From: Saprospiraceae bacterium
GTDB taxonomy: Bacteria; Bacteroidota; Bacteroidia; Chitinophagales; Saprospiraceae
NCBI GenBank assembly: GCA_013001805.1
Contig: JABDLW010000200.1
Coordinates: forward strand, 1-7,009
DNA length: 7,009 nt
Direction: 5' to 3'
In this document: piece after piece, positions 1-6,600 of the stretch
How positions within the stretch are numbered: the first letter of the stretch is position 1
Layout of the letters: every line of letters begins with the position of its first letter
Program-made: the position numbers and the translations under genes
Notes under the pieces: model-generated
What the model saw: only the letters and a program-made list of their open reading frames with translations
What the model was told of the DNA's origin: nothing
Database searches by the model: none

Positions 1-658
1 TAAGAGGTAGGCCTGAGCTTAGCTGGTCGTTGACCTTCAAAAAAGAAAATTGCGGTGTGTTGAGATGCTTTAAAGAGATTCCTCCATAGAAAGTCTGATT
101 AAACACGATTAGCCCCGCCGAAGCATCAAGGACCGAAACTGAATTACCTGTCTCCGGTGCGATTTCATCGGATGGATACGGAAGTCCTCCCGGGCTAACT
201 GAGCCGTATTCCAGGTCAAGCTGGTCCGGAAAGATCAACCGGGCCCAATCAATTCTTGTATTGATCAAACCTCCACTGATACCCAATCGCATCTGCAGCG
301 ATTCCCTAAACTTCACTTTGTATGAATAACTTAATTGGGCCGATGTAGTCTTATATAAGCCTCTTCCGGCCACATCGGCAAGAACGGAGAGTCCAAATCC
401 ACTGTTGATATCTGAATAAAACTGATCAAAAGAAGCTGCATAGGTCACATATGCCTGATTTATTGAAGGCCATTGGTTGCGATAGTTCAGTACAACTTTA
501 GGTTTTTCAGAACTGCCAGAAAAAGCGGGATTCAAATGTAATGGAGAGGCATAGAACTGGCTAAAGACCGGATCTTGAGCAAAACTGCCAACCAATGATA
601 GTAATATGCATATGCTTGTTAGTCCAGACAAGTATACTATCCTCATGTTTTGAATCAT
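1..658 (-). CDS. PorP/SprF family type IX secretion outer-membrane protein (3'-truncated by window edge)
   Basis: An open frame of 219 codons runs without a stop from an ATG at 658 down to the left edge, so the C-terminus (perhaps a third of the usual ~300-350 residues) is missing. Residues 1-27 form a signal peptide: a short basic start, a hydrophobic core (about LSGLTSICILLSLVG) and a likely cut after SFA. The mature start carries the family hallmark, DPVFSQFY followed by LNPAFSG, then NYRNQWP near residue 60. The rest alternates aromatic and polar residues with Gly, as expected of an outer-membrane beta-barrel. Family members are T9SS components (PorP) or partners needed for secretion of particular cargo such as the SprB adhesin (SprF); the two cannot be told apart here, so no symbol is given. 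A second in-frame ATG at 646 would also give a good signal peptide (MRIVYLSG...) and has the more A-rich leader. An in-frame TAG at 667-665 limits upstream extension. The gene diverges from the YfhO-like gene, so it may head a leftward operon. Confidence 0.92.
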   Translation of the reverse strand, partial: MIQNMRIVYLSGLTSICILLSLVGSFAQDPVFSQFYASPLHLNPAFSGSSEKPKVVLNYRNQWPSINQAYVTYAASFDQFYSDINSGFGLSVLADVAGRGLYKTTSAQLSYSYKVKFRESLQMRLGISGGLINTRIDWARLIFPDQLDLEYGSVSPGGLPYPSDEIAPETGNSVSVLDASAGLIVFNQTFYGGISLKHLNTPQFSFLKVNDQLSSGLPL

Positions 659-744
659 TCGCACCTAATATTAACAGTAAAAGCCGCCTACTTCGCTTAA
701 AACACTAATTTTATTTTGTAAAAGAATAAGTAATTATAAAACAC
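659..744. promoter_or_regulatory. Divergent intergenic region, probable promoters for both flanking genes
   Basis: This 86-bp A/T-rich gap separates the divergent PorP/SprF-like and YfhO-like genes and must hold both starts of transcription unless either is read from elsewhere. On the plus strand TAATTTTA at 706-713 matches the Bacteroidota -7 element TAnnTTTG at all but its last base, 31 bp before the TTG start, but I see no convincing -33 TTG at the right distance. No clear -7 element was found for the minus-strand gene. A 9-bp direct repeat, TAAAACACT, lies at 698-706 and 737-745. There is no strong Shine-Dalgarno sequence in front of the TTG at 745, which is normal for this phylum. The promoter role is inferred from position and the element match is weak. 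Confidence 0.4.
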
Positions 745-3588
745 TTGATCGAACCAAGTCAGCATAGTACCTCAAATATCAGAACCCGGGGTCTATACTA
801 TGCCTTTATATTTCTGGCAATTTTTATTGCGATCTGGCAAATCTCCTGTTTCAAATATACACTCAAATGGGATGCCATAGATATTACTCTGCCTTGGCGT
901 CACTTCATCTCTGATGCTTTACTTAACAATCAGTTGCCTTGGTGGAATCCCTATCAGTTTCATGGATTCGCACAAGGTTTATCTCTGGAAACGTGGTACC
1001 CTTTAGCTCTAATTCTCGGGGCGGCAAGTCGATATGACCTCTACACCCTAAATCTGGAATACTTACTGCATTTACTTATCGCGGCTTACGGTTTTTACCG
1101 GCTGGCACGAGTGGTTAAAATAAATCATGAAGGTGCATTGTGGGGCTGTCTGGTATTTTCATTGAGTGGATTTTTTGTGGCGAATGCTCAACATACGGGT
1201 TGGATTGCATCTGGTGCATGGATTCCCCATGTTTTAGCTTCTTATTTTATTTGGAAAAGGCAACCAAATCTCAATAACAGCTTGATTCTGACCATGCTCG
1301 TCTTCATGCTGGCAAGTGGTGGCTATATTGCTTACACTATCATAACTGCATACATCCTTTTTGCTCTTGGAGCATTCGAAGGCATAAAGTCGATCGCCCG
1401 GGGAAACCATAAAGAAATATTTTGGCGTTATGGTCGCCTCATTTTTTGTATTGCTACCTCATGTGCTCTTCTGCTGGTCTGTTTGTGGCAGCTTAAGTGG
1501 CAAATTGACCGCGGGGGGGGTCTGTCGGGAGATACAATGCTTAAAGGGTCCCTGTACTTTAAACACCTGATTAGTCTGATTTATCCTTTTGCAACAGTGA
1601 AAGGCGATTATGGCTTTTGGTCGGGTGATCAGTCCATGATGAATGTGTATATGGGTTTACCGGCTTTGATCTTGCTGGCATTAAGTATTCGAAAAATTAA
1701 ATTCCGCTTTTATGCCATTAGTTGGTTGCTTGCACTGGCCAGTCTCGCTCTTGCACTGGCCATGGAGCTTCCTTTCCGCGGCTGGGCCAATGCATTACCA
1801 TTTTTGGATCTATTTCGATTTCCCAGCTTATTCAGATACTACACTGTGTTAGTTTTTACACTCATAGCAGCTCGCACTCTTAGTGATCTTATGACTGATA
1901 AAGTAACCTTTGATAAGCAAAAGATGGGTTTCGGCAGAATGGTTCAAATCTTTTTGGGGATTATATGCATTGTGGGACTAGTTCTCTTTTTAATGGCAGA
2001 TGTGGAAATTCTTCAGATAATCAAACTATCCATACATCGAGTTTCTGAGGCTATCGTTCTTCAATCACTTTTGCACGCTCTGGCACTTACCGGATTTCTC
2101 TTACTTTGGAAAACCACAAAAACCAGGCTCGCTTTTTTCCAACTGTTGCTATTATTTACCGCGATTGACCTAATCATCAGCTGTCAGTTGAATGGAAGAG
2201 TATCCATTTTCTCGGAACATTCATTTGCATCCATCCAACCTTGCTTAAAATCATTGCCACAAGATTATCCTGTGCCATCTATGCATGATTTCATTGGCTC
2301 AAATTCAGATAAGAACCTGCAGTTTGGACCCGTTTACCGTAACAACAATACCCTTTACAAGCGAATGGGATGGGATGGCTATACACCTTATCAGTATCAG
2401 ACTTTCATAGATTTTGAAAAAACACCCTATTACCGTAAAAGCCTGGATTTACCGTTTTTGTTCATTTCAAAACCAATTTCGCAACCGGGCGACAATGTCC
2501 AGTTCTATGATTCCGATCCTATCTTAAATAAACCTGAAGATGAACTCAACATCCGTTCATTTTCACCTAACTCCTTTTCAGCTTGGTTAAACCTTGGCAC
2601 ATCTTCAACTTTGGTTCTGAATCAAAACTTCGTCCCCAATTGGCATGTGACTGTTGACGATCAGCCAGGTGAGATTGTACGGATAGATCACTCACTAATG
2701 GGTGTAAGAGTACCCGAAGGCCCACATGTGGTCCGATTTAATTTTGTACCCGGTCACCTTTACAATGCCCTGATCATTTCCTTCTTCTCACTTTTACTTT
2801 GTTCTCTTTTTTATTTTTGGCTCAACCGGAAGTCCTTACCACATAAGTTACTCCTGACCATCTTAATTATTATAGGACTTTTCCGGATTCTCAGACCTAT
2901 TTTTTATCCTATTGAACCCTCACAAGACCACAACCTGATCAACTATAGTGACCGGTTTTTGGATAAGGGGGACCTGGAACGTCTCAAAGACGTGGCATTT
3001 GATCAGGACAGCAGCTTCTCTTTTGCAATGGAAAGCAATTGCCTTCCCGGCATTCACGTCCTGTCAGAGTTCTTGTCTGAAAACTTTCCCTCCCAGGACA
3101 GCACCTACCAGTTAGATCAAAAAATTTTGGAGTTCTCACCAATGCCCTCCTCTGCGGTATTTAGAACCGATCTTAGATTTGAAGCATTCAATCCATTATG
3201 GAAAAATCAAGGAAATGGTCTGGTCAGGGAAAAGAATAATACTTTCCAATCTTTATTGGGAGTTAAATATGGTGCCAGCATCGAAATAGACCTCAACGAA
3301 TTTGATCCTGTCAACCAAATAAAGATAAGTATAGAGCATCGAAATACAGAACCAATTGATGCTGCGATTGTTTGCAGTATTGTGCTTACTGGTGGTAAGG
3401 AAATCTGGTGGAAGAGTATGACCATCCCGGATTCCCAGGCTGTCCAGGGTAAGTGGAGGGCATTGAATTGGAGACTGGAAATGCCTAAGCTGGATAGCGA
3501 ACCAGGGTATCTGAAAATACATGTTTGGAATCGAGGGACGAGCAATTTGCAAATCGACAACTTCTCGCTTAGTCTTTTCGGTAAATAA
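745..3588 (+). CDS. YfhO-family polytopic membrane protein, putative GT-C-type glycosyltransferase, with C-terminal beta-rich domain
   Basis: The 947-residue product has a first membrane segment at about 17-35, a loop with D43 and D46 (WDAIDITLPW) and LPWWNPYQFHG (64-74), and then roughly a dozen more hydrophobic segments up to about residue 480. The acidic first loop followed by a P-W-N-P/G motif is typical of YfhO (PF09586) and of GT-C transferases that use polyprenyl-phosphate sugars. A soluble stretch (about 481-670) ends with the second YfhO hallmark, NFVPNWHVTVDDQPG...VPEGPHVVRFNFVPG (628-670), and two last membrane segments lie at 672-693 and 701-720. Residues about 740-947 are extra: the final ~110 (SIEHRN...GKWRALNW...IHVWNRG...LQIDNFSLSLFG) look like a jelly-roll, carbohydrate-binding-like beta sandwich. 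The start is TTG at 745: an in-frame TAA lies at 727-729, no ATG or GTG lies between, and later ATGs would lose the first membrane segment and the acidic loop. Substrate and donor are unknown; characterised relatives act on teichoic acids or surface glycans. PorU follows on the same strand after 61 bp, so co-transcription is plausible. Confidence 0.85.
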   Translation: MIEPSQHSTSNIRTRGLYYAFIFLAIFIAIWQISCFKYTLKWDAIDITLPWRHFISDALLNNQLPWWNPYQFHGFAQGLSLETWYPLALILGAASRYDLYTLNLEYLLHLLIAAYGFYRLARVVKINHEGALWGCLVFSLSGFFVANAQHTGWIASGAWIPHVLASYFIWKRQPNLNNSLILTMLVFMLASGGYIAYTIITAYILFALGAFEGIKSIARGNHKEIFWRYGRLIFCIATSCALLLVCLWQLKWQIDRGGGLSGDTMLKGSLYFKHLISLIYPFATVKGDYGFWSGDQSMMNVYMGLPALILLALSIRKIKFRFYAISWLLALASLALALAMELPFRGWANALPFLDLFRFPSLFRYYTVLVFTLIAARTLSDLMTDKVTFDKQKMGFGRMVQIFLGIICIVGLVLFLMADVEILQIIKLSIHRVSEAIVLQSLLHALALTGFLLLWKTTKTRLAFFQLLLLFTAIDLIISCQLNGRVSIFSEHSFASIQPCLKSLPQDYPVPSMHDFIGSNSDKNLQFGPVYRNNNTLYKRMGWDGYTPYQYQTFIDFEKTPYYRKSLDLPFLFISKPISQPGDNVQFYDSDPILNKPEDELNIRSFSPNSFSAWLNLGTSSTLVLNQNFVPNWHVTVDDQPGEIVRIDHSLMGVRVPEGPHVVRFNFVPGHLYNALIISFFSLLLCSLFYFWLNRKSLPHKLLLTILIIIGLFRILRPIFYPIEPSQDHNLINYSDRFLDKGDLERLKDVAFDQDSSFSFAMESNCLPGIHVLSEFLSENFPSQDSTYQLDQKILEFSPMPSSAVFRTDLRFEAFNPLWKNQGNGLVREKNNTFQSLLGVKYGASIEIDLNEFDPVNQIKISIEHRNTEPIDAAIVCSIVLTGGKEIWWKSMTIPDSQAVQGKWRALNWRLEMPKLDSEPGYLKIHVWNRGTSNLQIDNFSLSLFGK
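1513..1520 (+). repeat. Homopolymeric G8 tract inside the YfhO-like gene
   Basis: Eight consecutive G bases encode the Gly-Gly-Gly of RGGGLSG (residues 257-259), in the loop after the membrane segment at about 229-250. The three glycines use GGG, GGG and GGT. Gain or loss of one base would shift the frame roughly a quarter of the way into the gene. The tract is seen directly; any role in slippage is inference. Confidence 0.9.
1729..1762 (+). repeat. 13-bp direct repeat at 21-bp period within the YfhO-like gene
   Basis: CTTGCACTGGCCA occurs at 1729-1741 and again at 1750-1762. The 21-bp period equals seven codons and keeps frame, giving the low-complexity membrane stretch LLALASLALALAME (about residues 328-341). 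It looks like the remnant of a seven-codon tandem duplication inside a transmembrane helix. Confidence 0.8.
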
Positions 3589-3649
3589 GACGACAAAAAT
3601 GTGGCAATACGTCGTTACGACCATTCGTTTAGATAATTTAGACGTTGTA
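3589..3649 (+). promoter_or_regulatory. Short intergenic leader between the YfhO-like gene and porU
   Basis: The 61-bp gap holds a perfect inverted repeat, GTCGT-T-ACGAC (3611-3621), and a further ACGAC at 3590-3594, so the central GTCGT could pair with either arm but not both at once. TTTAGA is repeated directly at 3628-3633 and 3637-3642. TAATTTAG (3634-3641) differs from the Bacteroidota -7 element TAnnTTTG at one base, but it lies only 8 bp from the ATG at 3650 and no -33 TTG was found, so a separate promoter is doubtful. No stem followed by a T-run is present, so there is no intrinsic terminator and read-through from the upstream gene is plausible. An in-frame ATG at 3599 means part of this stretch could instead be coding. 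Confidence 0.35.
3611..3621. repeat. 11-bp perfect interrupted palindrome upstream of porU
   Basis: Two 5-base arms, GTCGT and ACGAC, flank a single T. A one-base loop cannot form a good hairpin, so if it works at all it is more likely a double-stranded operator-like site than an RNA stem. It is short enough to arise by chance. Confidence 0.5.
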
Positions 3650-6600
3650 ATGAAAAGGGACTTAATGAAAGATAGCACTCAAACCATATTCCTGATTTTA
3701 GCGTGCTGCCTATTTTACTCCACTGAATGCTTCGGTCAGAAATCCAGATCCGCCCTGGCCGATGGCAACATTTACCAGTTCTCGACCAAACAACGCGGTA
3801 TTTACCGGTTAGATTACGCATTCCTGGAAAAGCTTGGGGTAAATCCGACCACAATTGATCCCAAAAAAATTCAAATTCTGGGTGCAGGTGGTGGCACATT
3901 ACCCGAGCCCAATTCGCAACCAAGGATCGATGACCTGGTAGAAGTATCCATACAAGTGAAAGGTGAAGCTGATGGCACCTTCAATAAGGAAGACGTCATC
4001 TTATTCTATGGTGAGGGATCTGATAAATGGAAATATGACGAACTGTCCGGTTACTTCTATAAGGAAGAAAACCCCTATGAGGATCTTAACTTCTACTTTC
4101 TAAAGTTGGCTGATCAAAATGGCAAGAGAATCATCCTCCAGGAAAGTCCGGGTTCTGCCATCTATCAGACTGGGGCATACGACACCTATCAGCATTACGA
4201 ATCAGACCAGTACAATCTCCTCTATGATGCCAATGATGCCAATTTGCAAGGCTCGGGAAGACTATGGGTTGGAGATCTCTTTAAGGCCGAGCGGGTTAAG
4301 GATTTCTCGACCTCCTTTGATTTCAGTCAAGCGCTAATTTCGGAGCCAGCTTATGTCAATTTGCAATTTGTGGCGAGGTCCAGTCAGAGCTCAAAGGTAT
4401 TTCTGAATGCAGGTGGAACAGAACTGGAAGTCAGCATCGCAAGTTCAGATGTGACAAAAATTGAGACCGACTACGCCAAGATCCGATCAATCAAAGAATC
4501 CATAAATTTAAGCAGCACCAGTCCGAAAATTGAAATAAGGTATCCAAGTTTGGGCAATAATAACGTCGGTTGGCTGGATTATCTCGAATTCAATTTTCGT
4601 GCCCAGCTAAATTACTTGCAGGATCAACTCATTATTACCGATCTGCAGGCACCCGAAGGGGAACCGTGCCAATACAATATCAATAACAATGGCTCGACTT
4701 TGCGGGTATGGGAGATTTCCGATCCTTTGCAGGTAGCAGAAATTCAGGTGTTTGATAACACCCCGGGAACGGCTTTTCGCACTACTCACAGCAAGCTGGC
4801 GACATACATTGCTTTTGCGGAGAAACATGCGTTAATACCCGAACCTGTTGGCAAAGTTGAAAATCAAGACTTGCATGGCCTGGATGATGTGGATTACTTA
4901 TTGATCTATCATCCAAATTTCAAAGAAGCTGCAAATAAATTGGTGGCTCATCGACGATCACTAAACAACTTTCGCGTGGAAGCTGTGGCAATTGACCAGG
5001 TTTTTAACGAATTTTCTTCCGGCAAGTCCGATCCGACTGCGATACGCGATTTTGCCAGGTTTCTCTATAAAAAAAGCTCAACTTTTAAATATTTACTCTT
5101 GATGGGTGACGGCTCGTTCGATTACAGGCATATCTATTCGGACATAAATGATGAATCCTTCATACCTGTCTATGAAACCGAACGATCGCTCCATCCGATT
5201 GAAGCATTTCCCTCCGATGATTACTTCGCTCTGTTGGATGATGATGAAGGTGGAAGCTGGAGGGGAGCACTGGATATCGCAGTGGGACGATTGCCGGTCC
5301 GGACTCTGGATGAAGCCAATATTGTGGTTGATAAGATCATCAAGTACGAGACAGACCAGCGATCTTTTGGTGATTGGCGGTTGAAAGTACTCTTTGTTGC
5401 CGATGATGAAGATGGTAACCGGCATCTGGATAGTGCTGATGAAATAGCTGAATTGACCAAAGATAAATATCCTGTCTTCAATGTCAACAAAGTGTATCTC
5501 GATGCCTACGAGCAGGAGAACACTCCGGGTGGTGTCTTTAATTTCAAAGCTAAAGAGGCACTAAATCAAAGTCTTTTCAAGGGACAATTGGTCGTCAATT
5601 ATATTGGTCACGGAGGCTCCAATGGCTGGGCACAAGAACGTGTGTTGCAACAGGAGGATATCGACAAATGGAATAATGCCGATAGATTACCACTCCTGGT
5701 TACTGCCACTTGCTCTTTTGCTGGTTACGATGATCCAAGGAAAATTACGGCAGGCGAATATACCATAACCCATCCGTCAGGAGGATCGATTGCGCTTTTT
5801 ACAACGGTTAGAGCCGTATACGCTCGTTCAAATGAACGGCTTACCAGATCTGTTTTTAACCACATCTTTGAGCCTGTCGATGGTAGATTGCGCACAATAG
5901 GAGAAATTCTAGTTGCTTCTAAAAATGCCAATGCTGCCGATACTTCCGGTACAAACGCAAGAAAATTCACCTTGCTCGGAGATCCTGCGTTAAGATTAGC
6001 TTTCCCGGAATATCAAGCGCATACCACGAGGATAAATGGCAAAACTATTGATGATCCTAGTCTGGATACTCTTAATGCATTGAGCAAGGTGGAAATCGAA
6101 GGAGAGGTATTAGATCAAAATGGAGCCCTTGCCTCAACTTTTAACGGTAAGATTTATCCAACCATTTTTGACAAGATAGTGACCCTAAAGACTCTGGCGC
6201 AAGATAAGGGCAGTACCGAACGAAAGTTTGACTTACAAAAAAGCATCATATTTAAGGGACTAGCCAGCGTGGTGAACGGGAAATTCAAATTTTCTTTTGT
6301 GGTTCCAAAGGACATTAATTATGCCTTTGGACGCGGAAAGATCAGCTACTATGCTGAAAGTGAGACATTACTTGATGCTGGTGGTTCGTCACAAAGTATT
6401 ATGGTAGGAGGCACAAAGAAGGAAGGCATTGATGATACGGAAGGACCAGAAATCGAGATATATATGAATGATGAGAACTTCGTATATGGCGGAATAACGG
6501 ATCGAAACCCGGTACTTTTTTTGAAATTACAAGATGAAAACGGTATAAATGTGATCGGCAATAGTATTGGCCATGATTTAACCGCGGTGATTAATCAGAA

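Noticed and set aside
3589..3625. Possible intrinsic terminator after the YfhO-like gene
   Set aside because: The stems available are only 5 bp, one with a single-base loop, and no T-run follows.
3599..3649. Longer PorU start at the ATG at 3599
   Set aside because: It would put 17 extra residues, including acidic ones, before the signal peptide, and it begins only 11 bases after the upstream stop; the ATG at 3650 gives a normal basic signal-peptide start.
3253..3678. A 141-codon minus-strand open frame spanning the end of the YfhO-like gene and the gap before porU
   Set aside because: It lies almost wholly antisense to a well-supported gene, its translation has no recognisable domain or signal, and another overlapping antisense frame exists nearby. 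It is best explained as a shadow of the plus-strand coding sequence.
4119..4337. A 72-codon plus-strand frame starting with ATG inside porU
   Set aside because: It is out of frame with an unbroken 1120-codon PorU reading frame and has no domain; its existence follows from PorU codon use.
5093..5490. Overlapping open frames on both strands within the PorU catalytic domain
   Set aside because: They sit opposite or out of frame with conserved C25 motifs, are rich in residues implied by the GAT/GAA codons of PorU, and show no independent features.
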